Assembly: GCA_017559825.1 (NCBI GenBank)
Contig: JAFYQR010000178.1
Span: forward strand, 1-45,558
DNA from: Thermoguttaceae bacterium
GTDB taxonomy: Bacteria; Planctomycetota; Planctomycetia; Pirellulales; Thermoguttaceae
Reading direction: 5' to 3'
DNA: 45,558 nt
Shown in pieces: positions 7,930 to 15,888 of the stretch. The notes under the pieces were generated by a model. It saw only the letters and a program-made list of their open reading frames with translations, did not search any database and was not told the DNA's origin. Numbering within the stretch: position 1 is the stretch's first letter; every line of letters starts with the position of its first letter. The position numbers and the translations under genes are program-made.

Positions 7930-8127
7930 AGGAGCGTGAGAAATTAGCGGTCGGCGAAAAAGCGCTTTTCGAAGCGAAGAAAAAACGACGTTTTTTCCGT
8001 TTGGCGCCGCGATTGCCTAATTGCGGGCATTCCCCTTGAGAACGCGACGCACAGGGTGGCGTTAGGATACCTTGCCCGTTCCTTCGTCAAGTCGTTTCGA
8101 CTCGTCGCGTTCGAAGGGGTTTTTTTA
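7930..8127 (+). ncRNA. Candidate structured small RNA in a 656-bp intergenic region
   Basis: The stretch 7751-8406 has no convincing ORF. Within it, after a possible promoter (TTGCGT at 7894, GTTAAA at 7917), lie several hairpins: CGCTT/AAGCG near 7962-7976, a GAAAAAACG/CGTTTTTTC hairpin near 7979-7998, and a longer element closed by CGGGCA (8024-8029) and TGCCCG (8073-8078) with inner AACGC/GCGTT (8041-8045 with 8059-8063). It ends in a terminator (8081-8126). Sequence motifs of SRP RNA, tmRNA, RNase P or common riboswitches were not recognised. The 5' end is uncertain; the segment 8023-8127 is the best supported part. Confidence 0.4.
8081..8126 (+). terminator. Rho-independent terminator of the candidate small RNA
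   Basis: CCTTCG (8081-8086) pairs with CGAAGG (8112-8117), with an inner AGTCG/CGACT hairpin (8090-8102); seven T follow at 8120-8126. No upstream CDS needs it, since two other terminators already follow the beta-helix gene. Confidence 0.7.
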
Positions 8128-8260
8128 TTTCTTGACGGCGCGTTCGGCGACGTTGAACTTCGCTGTTTTCTCTATTTTCGCTTTTTTAACTTTTCAGCGT
8201 TTCTCGCTTCGTTTGTCGTTGCGTTTTTAACGGAAAAGAGCCGGAAAGCGCGAAAAGCGC

Positions 8261-8289
8261 TTGCGTCGCGTCGCGTTTTCCTTTATATT
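8261..8289 (+). promoter_or_regulatory. Sigma70-like promoter for the single-domain esterase
   Basis: TTGCGT (8261-8266), 17-nt spacer, TATATT (8284-8289); the leader to 8407 is about 110 nt. Confidence 0.6.
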
Positions 8290-8406
8290 ATGAGGAACAG
8301 CGGCCCGCGGCGGTCGTTGGGCTTCGCATTTTAGGCGAAACGAAATTTAAGCGCAATAATTGAAATAAGAAAGTCGGCGGTTTGCGCGTCGACGAGGGAT
8401 GTTAAG

Positions 8407-9258
8407 ATGAAAAGTATTGCAAAATTGACGTCGGCGCTCGCGTTCGCGGCTCTTTGCGCCGCGTTTTCGACGGGAAGCGTCGCGAAGGCTGAAACTTTGA
8501 AAGAGAAAAATCCGGCCCCGAAAGCGGGCGAGCAAATTTTGATGTCGGCGGAACTCCCGCTCGCGACCGGCGGAACCTGGACCGGCGGCGACGCGGCGCC
8601 GCTCGGCGGCCCGAACCCGATCGACGAAACGAAGACCGAAACGCTGAAGTTCTGGTTCTTCCTCCCGTCGAACGAATCGGCGAAAACCGACGCCGGTTTC
8701 CCGCTGATGCTCTTCCTGCACGGCGCGGGCGAACGCGGCGACAATCCGGAAAAAGTGAAGATTCACGGCCCGGCGATGATCTGCTCGAAGCCGGAAAAAG
8801 CAAAGGATTGGCCGTTCCTGACCGTTTCGCCGCAATGCCCGGGCGTTCGTTTTTGGTCGCCGGCTCAGCTGCGCGTCTTGATCGACCAAATCTGCGACAA
8901 TTACCCGGTCGACCGTTCGCGCATTTACGTTACCGGTCTTTCGATGGGCGGTTTCGGGACTTGGGGCCTGATCGCGCATTCGTCCGATATTATCGCGGCG
9001 GCGGCTCCGCTTTGCGGCGGCTACGACGTTTCGTTCGCGCCGAAGATGGCGAAAACGCCGATTTGGACCTTCCACGGCGACGCGGACGGCGCGGTCAAGT
9101 ACGAGTATACGAAGAACCTCGTCGAAGCGGTCAAGAAGGCCGGCAACGACGATATTCAATTCACGACCTACCCGGGCGTCAATCACAACTGCTGGACGCA
9201 AACCTACGACAACCCGGAACTTTACCGTTGGTTCTTGTCGAAAAAGCTCGAAAAATAA
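8407..9258 (+). CDS. Secreted alpha/beta-hydrolase, PHB-depolymerase/CE1-like esterase
   Basis: 283 residues from the ATG at 8407 with GAGGG at 8393-8397. Signal peptide about residues 1-28 (cleavage near AKA-E). The alpha/beta-hydrolase signature is complete: oxyanion strand LFLHGAGERGDN, nucleophile Ser179 in GLSMGGFGTW, acid Asp227 in FHGDADGAVK, base His260 in GVNHNCW. The GxSMGGxGTW plus HGAGERGDN pattern belongs to the secreted esterase group annotated as phospholipase/carboxylesterase, PHB depolymerase or prolyl-oligopeptidase-like, which includes acetyl and feruloyl esterases acting on plant polysaccharides. The substrate is not known. It is homologous to each of the three domains of the protein encoded next (9429-11768), so this is one of four related catalytic units in a row. 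Confidence 0.87.
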   Translation: MKSIAKLTSALAFAALCAAFSTGSVAKAETLKEKNPAPKAGEQILMSAELPLATGGTWTGGDAAPLGGPNPIDETKTETLKFWFFLPSNESAKTDAGFPLMLFLHGAGERGDNPEKVKIHGPAMICSKPEKAKDWPFLTVSPQCPGVRFWSPAQLRVLIDQICDNYPVDRSRIYVTGLSMGGFGTWGLIAHSSDIIAAAAPLCGGYDVSFAPKMAKTPIWTFHGDADGAVKYEYTKNLVEAVKKAGNDDIQFTTYPGVNHNCWTQTYDNPELYRWFLSKKLEK

Positions 9259-9316
9259 GCGGTTAGCGCGAGTAATGTAAAAGACGAAAACGCTTAAAAG
9301 CGGCGTTCGGCGGCGT

Positions 9317-9344
9317 TTGACGCGGAACTTTCGCCGGCTAAAAG
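9317..9344 (+). promoter_or_regulatory. Possible promoter for the triple esterase
   Basis: TTGACG (9317-9322), 16-nt spacer, TAAAAG (9339-9344); about 80 nt to the ATG at 9429. Confidence 0.45.
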
Positions 9345-9428
9345 CGTTTAAGAAACGTCGTCGTTCGTTGAGGGCGGCGGCGTTTTGGGTTTTATTAGCG
9401 TTTTTTGAATAACGAAACGAGGCAAAGG

Positions 9429-11768
9429 ATGAAACGAACGATTCGCTTCGCGGCGATTTGCGCCGTCGGTTGCGTCGCGGCGCTTTGGAGCGCGGCGGTT
9501 TCTTGCGCTCAAGAAAAGAACGACGGCGCGGCGACGCCGAAAGCGGGCGAACTGGTCGCCGCGTCGATCGAACTCCCGGCGGTTAAGCGCGAAGGCGGAC
9601 GTCGCGGCCCGGAAACGGCCGACCCGTCGGCGGCTCCGCAAACGTTGAAATATTACGTCTTCCAACCGAGCGACGAGTCGGCGAAAACGGACGCGGGCTT
9701 CCCGTTGATGTTGATGTTGCACGGCGCGGGCGAACGCGGCGATAATTTGGAGCTGTTGAAAAAATACGGCCCGGTTATGTACTGCTCGAAAGCGGAAAGC
9801 GCGAAAGATTGGAAGTTCTTCACCGTCGCGCCGCAATGCCCGGAGAACGGCTGGTGGTCGGAAACGCAACTTGGCGTTATGATCGACAAACTTTGCGAAA
9901 TTTACCCGGTCGACCGCGATCGCGTTTACGTAACCGGCGTTTCGATGGGCGGTTTCGGGACGTGGGCGCTCCTCGCGACATGTCCGGAAAAGATCGCGGC
10001 CGCCGCGCCGATCTGCGCCGGAGGGAATCCGAGCGCCGCGCCGAAAATGGCGACGACGCCGATTTGGGCGTTCCACGGCGATAAAGACCCGCTCGTCCGC
10101 CTCGAACAATCGCAAACGATGATCGACGCGAACAAACGCGCCGGCAATCCGGACGCGAAACTGACCGTTTACCCCGGCGTCGGACACGACAGCTGGATTA
10201 ACGCTTACGCGGAAGCCGACCTCTATGCTTGGTTCCTCTCGAAGCGAATCAGCGGCAAACCGGCGAAAGTCGAACCGGTCGTCGTCGACGAGGAACCCAA
10301 GGCGGGCGAACTCGTCCCGGGCGCGACGAAAGTTCCGCTTTCGAAGCGCGTCGGCGGGCTCTTCGGACCGGAATCGATCGACGAAACGAAGTCGCAAACC
10401 TTGCGTTATTTGGCGTTCCAACCGGTCGACGAGTCGGAAAAGACGGACGCGGGCTTTCCGCTCCTTATCTTCCTGCACGGGATCGGCGAACGCGGCGACG
10501 ACTTGAACCGCTTGAAGATTTACGGCCCGACGGCGATTTGCGCGAATCCGGAAAAAGCGAAAACTTGGAAGTTCTTCACCGTCGCGCCGCAGTGTTTCCC
10601 GGACGGTTGGTGGTCGGCGACGCAACTTGAAGCGATGATCGACGACGTTTGCGCGAAATATCCGGTCGACAAAGACCGCGTTTACGTTACCGGTTTGTCG
10701 ATGGGCGGTTTCGGAACTTGGTCGCTTCTCGCGAAATGTCCGGAAAAAATCGCGGCGGCGGCTCCGATTTGCGGCGGCGGCGACCCGAACGCGGCGGCGA
10801 AAATGGCGACGACGCCGATTTGGGCGTTCCACGGCGATAAAGACCCGCTCGTTCCGCTCGGCATGTCGCAAGCGATGATCGACGCGAACAAAAAAGCCGG
10901 CAACCCGGAAGCGAAACTGACGGTTTATCCCGGCGTCGAACACGACAGCTGGTCGCGAACCTACGCCAACGAAGAACTTTACGCTTGGCTCCTGTCGAAA
11001 CGTTTGAGCGGCAAACCGGCGAAAGTCGAGCCGGTCGCGGTCGACGAAACGCCGAAGACGGGCGAACTGGTCGCCGCGTCGATCGAGCTTCCGTCGGTCG
11101 TTCGCGCTCGCGGCGCCGCGGACAAACTCGACGACTCGAAGACGGAAACGTTGAAATATTACGTCTTCCAACCGAGCGACGAATCGGCGAAAACGGACGC
11201 CGGGTTCCCGTTGATGCTCTTCCTGCACGGCTCGGGCGAACGCGGCGAAAACCTCGAACTCCTGAAAAATTACGGCCCGCCGCAAATTTGTTCGAAAGCG
11301 GACGGCGCGAAAAATTGGAAGTTCTTCACCGTTTCGCCGCAATGCCCGCGCAACGTCGGTTGGTCGGCGCCGCAACTTAGCGTTATGATCGACAAACTTT
11401 GCGAAAAGTATCCGATCGACAAGAGTCGCGTTTACGTAACCGGCGTTTCGATGGGAGGTTACGGGACGTGGAACTTGCTCGCCGAATGTCCGGAAAAGAT
11501 CGCGGCGGCGGCTCCGATCTGCGGCGGCGGAAGCGTCGACGCGGCGCCGAAGATGGCGAAAACGCCGATTTGGGCGTTCCACGGCGACCAAGACAAAGCG
11601 GTTCCGCTCGGCGCGTCGCAACGAATGATCGACGCGGTGAAAGCGGCCGGGAACGAAGAGGCGAAACTGACGATTTACCCGGGCGTCGGCCACAACAGCT
11701 GGATCAACGCTTACGCCGAACCGGAACTTTACGAGTGGCTTCTCTCGAAAAAAATGAGCGCCGAATAA
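9429..11768 (+). CDS. Secreted protein with three tandem alpha/beta-hydrolase (esterase) domains
   Basis: 779 residues from the ATG at 9429 (GAGG at 9419-9422); the in-frame TTG at 9405 has no better ribosome site. Signal peptide about residues 1-27 (cleavage near SCA-Q). Three homologous units begin at Lys38, Lys291 and Lys543, a period of 252-253 residues. Each unit has HGxGERG, a nucleophile serine (Ser172, Ser424, Ser674 in G[VL]SMGG[FY]GTW), an acid in FHGDxD and a histidine in GV[GE]H[DN]SW, so all three look active. Linkers are near copies (SGKPAKVEPV). Most homologues of this fold have one domain; a triple array suggests internal gene duplication, perhaps for avidity on a polymeric or multiply acylated substrate. 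It is related to the esterase encoded at 8407. Confidence 0.88.
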   Translation: MKRTIRFAAICAVGCVAALWSAAVSCAQEKNDGAATPKAGELVAASIELPAVKREGGRRGPETADPSAAPQTLKYYVFQPSDESAKTDAGFPLMLMLHGAGERGDNLELLKKYGPVMYCSKAESAKDWKFFTVAPQCPENGWWSETQLGVMIDKLCEIYPVDRDRVYVTGVSMGGFGTWALLATCPEKIAAAAPICAGGNPSAAPKMATTPIWAFHGDKDPLVRLEQSQTMIDANKRAGNPDAKLTVYPGVGHDSWINAYAEADLYAWFLSKRISGKPAKVEPVVVDEEPKAGELVPGATKVPLSKRVGGLFGPESIDETKSQTLRYLAFQPVDESEKTDAGFPLLIFLHGIGERGDDLNRLKIYGPTAICANPEKAKTWKFFTVAPQCFPDGWWSATQLEAMIDDVCAKYPVDKDRVYVTGLSMGGFGTWSLLAKCPEKIAAAAPICGGGDPNAAAKMATTPIWAFHGDKDPLVPLGMSQAMIDANKKAGNPEAKLTVYPGVEHDSWSRTYANEELYAWLLSKRLSGKPAKVEPVAVDETPKTGELVAASIELPSVVRARGAADKLDDSKTETLKYYVFQPSDESAKTDAGFPLMLFLHGSGERGENLELLKNYGPPQICSKADGAKNWKFFTVSPQCPRNVGWSAPQLSVMIDKLCEKYPIDKSRVYVTGVSMGGYGTWNLLAECPEKIAAAAPICGGGSVDAAPKMAKTPIWAFHGDQDKAVPLGASQRMIDAVKAAGNEEAKLTIYPGVGHNSWINAYAEPELYEWLLSKKMSAE
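9540..11768 (+). repeat. Three direct coding repeats of about 756 bp
   Basis: Units start at 9540, 10299 and 11055 with the shared words GGCGAACT and, in units 1 and 3, GTCGCCGCGTCGATCGA. Conserved blocks recur around the three active serines (9942, 10698, 11448). The repeats could recombine and change the number of domains. Confidence 0.85.
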
Positions 11769-11796
11769 ACGTTCGGAAGTAAAAAGAACAAACGTT

Positions 11797-11835
11797 AAAA
11801 AACGCCGCGTCGACGTTGAATCGGCGCGGCGTTTT
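11797..11835. terminator. Bidirectional terminator between convergent genes
   Basis: AAAAACGCCGCG pairs with CGCGGCGTTTTT around a 15-nt loop; T-rich on both strands. It separates the triple esterase (+) from the sulfotransferase gene (-). Confidence 0.85.
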
Positions 11836-11858
11836 TGCGTTAAACTATTAAACGACGA

Positions 11859-13034
11859 TTATTTCGCGGGGTAATAACGGTCGAAGTACGCCTTCCAGCG
11901 GCGGGTGATCGTTTCTTTGATTTCCGGCGCGAGTTCGAATTTGTTCTTTTGGTACTTCTTTTGCGTCGACGCGAATTCTTCAAACGCCTCTCGCCGACCG
12001 TCGAAACCGTCGACGTCCAACTCGGCGTAAATCCGTTCGAGCGTCGCGACCGGCTCGGCGACCAACTCGTCGTAAGAAATTTCGCAGAAGTTTCCTTGCG
12101 GAATCTGCTTAACGTCTTCGAAGAACGCGTCGTACATCGCTTCGAAGTCGCTCAAGACCTTCTCTTCGAGCGCGGCGCCGCCCTTGGGCGACTGCAAACC
12201 GTGCGTCGCGGCGAGCTTCTTCCAAAGGTTGACCGTCGACGGGAAGAGCGCGAACGGGTCTCGGGAAATGTGGACGAATTTCGCGTTCGGGAAACGCTCC
12301 AAAATCGCGCGGACGCGAGCGGTGTGCGGCGGCGATTTCAAAATAATCCGTTTGCCGCGTCCGACCGTCAATTCTTTGAGGAAGTATTCGAGCGCGTCGA
12401 GCCAACGCGAACGGTCGGCGGCGCTCAAGTTGCGGAGCGTCAAATAATCGGCGTCGATACGACCGTTGTTCGGGAAGGCGATTTCGCGGTAAGGCGACGG
12501 CGCCCCGAGCGCGCAGATGGCGAACTCGTCTTCTTGCGGACGGTCGAGTCCGACGGCCATGTTGTCCATCGGGCGCTTTTTCGGCATCAAATATTTGACC
12601 CAAGGACGGAAAAGCGGCCCGCTGACGAGCAAGTGCGCCGGCGCGAAACAGTCGTAAGTGTCGGAACAGGCGAAGCGGTCGTCGCGCATCATGTACTCGT
12701 GAAGGAGCGTCGTGCCGCTGCGCCAGTGTCCGACGATGAATATCGGCGAGCCGACGAGTTCCGCGTTTCGAATTTTTTTGCCGCGCGTCAACTTTTGCCA
12801 ACCGGCTAAACACGAGTTGAAGACCGACAGGCCTGAAATCACGCAGAACATCGGAAAACGCGTCGGCGCGATTCGCCAACGTCCGGCGTTCAATATTTTC
12901 AGCCAAGCGGAAACGGTAACGCCGTCCCACATGCGCGGATTCCAAAAGCGGTCGGCGCTCCCTCCGGTCGTCATCTTGACGATCGACGAGCTTCTTTTGT
13001 CGTTATTGTCGTTTTTTCTCTCGTTGTTAGCCAT
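11859..13034 (-). CDS. Sulfotransferase family protein
   Basis: 391 residues; the frame opens at the ATG at 13034, and no strong Shine-Dalgarno is visible, so a start at Met21 remains possible. The 5'-phosphosulfate-binding loop of PAPS-dependent sulfotransferases is clear at residues 98-115 (FIVGHWRSGTTLLHEYM), and the 3'-phosphate region appears as KFVHISRDPFALFPSTV. A DRPQEDEFA segment matches the Sulfotransfer_3 type. Such enzymes transfer sulfate from PAPS to carbohydrate, lipid or peptide acceptors; the acceptor here is unknown. No export signal is seen, so it is probably cytoplasmic or membrane-peripheral (a hydrophobic stretch at about 60-80). It lies 46 bp downstream of the KaiC-like gene on the same strand, so both are probably co-transcribed. 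Confidence 0.88.
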   Translation of the reverse strand: MANNERKNDNNDKRSSSIVKMTTGGSADRFWNPRMWDGVTVSAWLKILNAGRWRIAPTRFPMFCVISGLSVFNSCLAGWQKLTRGKKIRNAELVGSPIFIVGHWRSGTTLLHEYMMRDDRFACSDTYDCFAPAHLLVSGPLFRPWVKYLMPKKRPMDNMAVGLDRPQEDEFAICALGAPSPYREIAFPNNGRIDADYLTLRNLSAADRSRWLDALEYFLKELTVGRGKRIILKSPPHTARVRAILERFPNAKFVHISRDPFALFPSTVNLWKKLAATHGLQSPKGGAALEEKVLSDFEAMYDAFFEDVKQIPQGNFCEISYDELVAEPVATLERIYAELDVDGFDGRREAFEEFASTQKKYQKNKFELAPEIKETITRRWKAYFDRYYPAK

Positions 13035-13080
13035 GTCGTCGATAATGGGAAAGGCGTGAAAAACGGGCGTCGTCGGCGCG

Positions 13081-13983
13081 TTAGTCGACGATTTTCAGCC
13101 CGGCGTCGTCGATTTCGTAAAACAATATTTCGTCGGAACACGCGGAACCGCGGTGCTTCATAATATAAAGAGCGCGGCGGAAGCGGCGACCGTCTCGGAT
13201 TTTGCCAAGATAAACCACGGTGTTCGCTTGGGCGAAAAAGTCGCCTTCTTCAAGCGGCTTCTCGATCAGCGCGTCGAGCGACGTTTCCGGCGCGGTGTAC
13301 GAGAAGAGCGTTCCGATTTCGTTTTCCGGATAAGGAACGGGCCCGATTTGCGACTCAAATTCGCGGAATTTTTGCCGGAAGAGGTCGCGGGCAACCCAAG
13401 CCGACTCCTTCTTGACGATTTGCCGTTCGACGTATTCGAGCAGCTCGAATTGAATCGACTCGCCCTGGCGTTCGACCGGTTCGACGCCGTCGACGACGAG
13501 CCGCCGCGCGCCCTGCGCGAAGTTCGCGTAAAGGAACGCGATCGTCGACTGCAGGCGTTTCGTCAAATCGAGTTTCCACTCGCGCCAAGCGTCGTCGCCG
13601 AGGTCGCGACGGGTAACGCGCCGCCCGGCTTGCGAAAACGCGTGAAGATAATCGCCCGCGAAGCGTTCGTTCGCGGCGACTTTCGCGAAAAACTCGGCCG
13701 GGTCGAACGAACGCTCGCCGGTTTCTTCGAGCATGTCCCAGCCGAAGAGCGATTTGGCGTAAGCCGCGTGGTTTTGCGAATCGCCGCGAGCGGTCAAGTC
13801 GAGCAGAATTCCGCGTCGACGTTCCGGCGCGTCGAGCCCGGCGTTAAGAAATTGAAGTCCGAACTGCGTTTTTCCGGCGCCGGAGCTTCCGACGAGCGCG
13901 GTCGTCGTTCCGGGAATTAAGCCGCCGCCAAGATGTTCGTCGAGACCGGGAACGCCGGTCGAGAGGCGTCGAGTCGTATTCAT
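13081..13983 (-). CDS. KaiC-like RecA-fold ATPase lacking the usual catalytic glutamates
   Basis: 300 residues, a single KaiC-type domain. It opens with RLSTGVPGLDEHLGGGLIPG, typical of KaiC/RadA-like proteins, then Walker A GSSGAGKT at residues 32-39 and a Walker B-like strand RRLVVDGVEPVE. The C-terminal strand pair RALYIMKHRGSACSDEI matches the KaiC motif K-x-RGS. In KaiC the strand after Walker A ends in a Glu-Glu pair that activates water; here the aligned strand reads GILLDLTARGD, so the pair appears absent, and hydrolysis may be slow or use another residue. Planctomycetes have many such solo KaiC-like proteins of unknown function, sometimes linked to signalling. Its likely operon partner is the sulfotransferase downstream. 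Confidence 0.85.
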   Translation of the reverse strand: MNTTRRLSTGVPGLDEHLGGGLIPGTTTALVGSSGAGKTQFGLQFLNAGLDAPERRRGILLDLTARGDSQNHAAYAKSLFGWDMLEETGERSFDPAEFFAKVAANERFAGDYLHAFSQAGRRVTRRDLGDDAWREWKLDLTKRLQSTIAFLYANFAQGARRLVVDGVEPVERQGESIQFELLEYVERQIVKKESAWVARDLFRQKFREFESQIGPVPYPENEIGTLFSYTAPETSLDALIEKPLEEGDFFAQANTVVYLGKIRDGRRFRRALYIMKHRGSACSDEILFYEIDDAGLKIVD

Positions 13984-14000
13984 CGCTTTGGGGTCCCTAT

Positions 14001-14029
14001 TTCTTATTCCGCGCTTAAAAGAAGCGCAA
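14001..14029 (-). promoter_or_regulatory. Possible promoter for the KaiC-sulfotransferase unit
   Basis: On the minus strand TTGCGC (14024-14029), 17-nt spacer, TAAGAA (14001-14006), about 20 nt upstream of the start codon at 13983. Confidence 0.4.
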
Positions 14030-14199
14030 CCTTCTTAATTTTAACCGTTTTTGCGCCGACGTCCAGCCCCGCGCGGCGTCCGACGGAAAATTTGCAAAAT
14101 TTAGGGAGAACGCGAAAATTTTGCCGCCGCCGCGACGCGAAGTCGATTTCGCGGCGAAAAAGAATTTTCGAAAAAACACGGAAAAGACGGGAAAAACGA

Positions 14200-14228
14200 T
14201 TGCAACCGCGCGGCGGTTTTGGTATAAT
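14200..14228 (+). promoter_or_regulatory. Strong sigma70-like promoter for the Gfo/Idh/MocA gene
   Basis: TTGCAA (14200-14205), 17-nt spacer, TATAAT (14223-14228). The leader is about 175 nt and contains an 11-bp hairpin with one mismatch (14283-14293 with 14305-14315). Confidence 0.75.
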
Positions 14229-14411
14229 GAACGAAACGAACGCGACGAGGGGCGTTTTCGCGCTTTTCCCGAAAATTTTCGGCTCGCGCCGCGTTTTTAG
14301 CGAGCGCGACGCGAGACGTCCGTTCGACGGCGTTTGAAACGGCGTTCGCGCGACTATTTTGCGTAAACGGATAGTTTTACCGGCTTTATCAAAGCGTTAG
14401 AAGGATTTTCA

Positions 14412-15623
14412 ATGGATAATTTGAACGTATCGGTTTTGGGTTACGGTATGATGGGCGTTATTCGTAGTTTGGCGTACCGCGGCGTCGTCGGCTACTTCAA
14501 AAACGCTCCGATTCAACCGGTTCTCGGTTACGCGTCGTGCTGGAACGACGGCGAAAAAGCGATGGCGGAACGCGACGGTTGGAAAGCGATCGTCGGCCCG
14601 GACGCTTCGAAAGAAGTCATCGCTAAAGCCGACACCGATTACGTCGACATTTGCTTGCCGAACGCCGCGCACTACGCCGCCGCGATGGCCGCTTTCGACG
14701 CCGGCAAACACGTCTTCTGCGAAAAGCCGCTCTCCGCGAACCTCGAACAAGGTCGCGAAATGGCCGATAAAGCCGACTCCTGCAAAAACCAACTCAACAG
14801 CGTCAACTTCATTTACCGTCGCGTTCCGGCGAACGTTTACGCTCGCAAGTTGGCTCGCTCGGGCAAGTTCGGTCGCTTGATTGAAGCGCGCATGTTCTAC
14901 AACCAAGGTTGGGGTTGGGGCGCCGACGGCAGCTGGCGTTTCGAAAAATCGCACGGCGGCGGCGCGGCGGGCGACCTCGGTTCGCACTCGCTCGACATGC
15001 TCTACTACATCACCGGCCTTCGTCCGATCGAACTCTGCGCGATGCAAGCGACGCACGTCAAACAACGCAAATGGAAGAAAACCTTCGCGTCGCAACTGAG
15101 CAATATGGGCGCCGGCGCGCAAGCTCAAGACGATTTCGAAATCCGCGACTGCGACGTCGACGACGCGATGCGCGTTATGTTCACGTTGGACGACAACTCG
15201 GCCATCGGGACGCTCTCCGTTACCCGCAACGCTTGCGGCGCGGAAAACCAAAACGGTTACGAACTTCGCTTCGAAAAAGGGACGATTAAGTTCTGCTTCG
15301 ACGAAATGAACTACCTCGAAGTCTTCGACAAAACCGCCGAAGACCCGCAACTCTGGGGTTGGAGCAAGATTTGCACGAACCGCGCGGTTTACGGCAACTA
15401 TTTCGATTTCGCCGACGGCCACATGATCGGTTATCGCGACATTACGGTCTACGGTATCCTCGAAAACCTCCGCGCCATCGACGCGCTCAACAAGGGCGTC
15501 GCTTACGAAAGCGAATCCCCGATCGCGACCTTCCGCGACGCGTACAACGTCCAACGCACCTTGGCCGCTTGCGATAAATCGATCGCCGAACGCTGCTGGG
15601 TCAAACTCGACGACATTCAATAG
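14412..15623 (+). CDS. Gfo/Idh/MocA family NAD(P)-dependent oxidoreductase
   Basis: 403 residues from the ATG at 14412, AAGGA at 14400-14404. The N-terminal Rossmann fold begins VSVLGYGMMG (GxGxxG), followed by the family markers ADTDYVDICLPN, HYAAAMAAFDAGKHVFCEKPLS (the EKP motif with the conserved Lys) and, in the C-terminal beta-sheet domain, GGGAAGDLGSHSLDMLYYITG with the catalytic-region His. There is no signal peptide, so it is cytoplasmic. Family members oxidise or epimerise sugars and inositols using NAD(P). The substrate cannot be assigned. It is a single-gene unit by layout, driven by one of the clearest promoters in the window. Codon usage here favours C-ending codons (AAC, TTC, GAC) more than its neighbours, as expected for a well expressed gene. 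Confidence 0.9.
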   Translation: MDNLNVSVLGYGMMGVIRSLAYRGVVGYFKNAPIQPVLGYASCWNDGEKAMAERDGWKAIVGPDASKEVIAKADTDYVDICLPNAAHYAAAMAAFDAGKHVFCEKPLSANLEQGREMADKADSCKNQLNSVNFIYRRVPANVYARKLARSGKFGRLIEARMFYNQGWGWGADGSWRFEKSHGGGAAGDLGSHSLDMLYYITGLRPIELCAMQATHVKQRKWKKTFASQLSNMGAGAQAQDDFEIRDCDVDDAMRVMFTLDDNSAIGTLSVTRNACGAENQNGYELRFEKGTIKFCFDEMNYLEVFDKTAEDPQLWGWSKICTNRAVYGNYFDFADGHMIGYRDITVYGILENLRAIDALNKGVAYESESPIATFRDAYNVQRTLAACDKSIAERCWVKLDDIQ

Positions 15624-15888
15624 TCGACGAGTCGAACGCGCGAAAAGCGGACGTTGTCAAATCGGCGTCGTTGAGAGGCGGCGCCGGTCGGCGACGGGGG
15701 CCTTTTTCGCGCGACGTTAAGCGAACGCCGCCACGAAGCCGAGCGTCCAAAACGAACGCGCGACTCCGGACGGCGTTTTCTTGCTTTTTGCGCTCGCCGT
15801 CGAGCGACGTTTATCGGCGGCGCGGCGGCGACCGAGTTCGCGTCGTTTATTTCGACTTTTCCCCTTGATTTAAGTAAAAATAGAGAAG

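Noticed and set aside
8041..8066. Resemblance to a c-di-GMP riboswitch core (GACGCACAGGGT)
   Set aside because: Only a short word matches; the tetraloop-receptor and second helix words of the GEMM class are absent.
9348..11693. Open frame of 781 codons on the minus strand
   Set aside because: It mirrors the triple esterase; its product is Arg/Val/Phe-rich with no family motif. It is a by-product of CG-rich codon bias.
14409..15620. Open frame of 403 codons antisense to the Gfo/Idh/MocA gene
   Set aside because: Exact mirror of a convincing oxidoreductase; codon-bias shadow.
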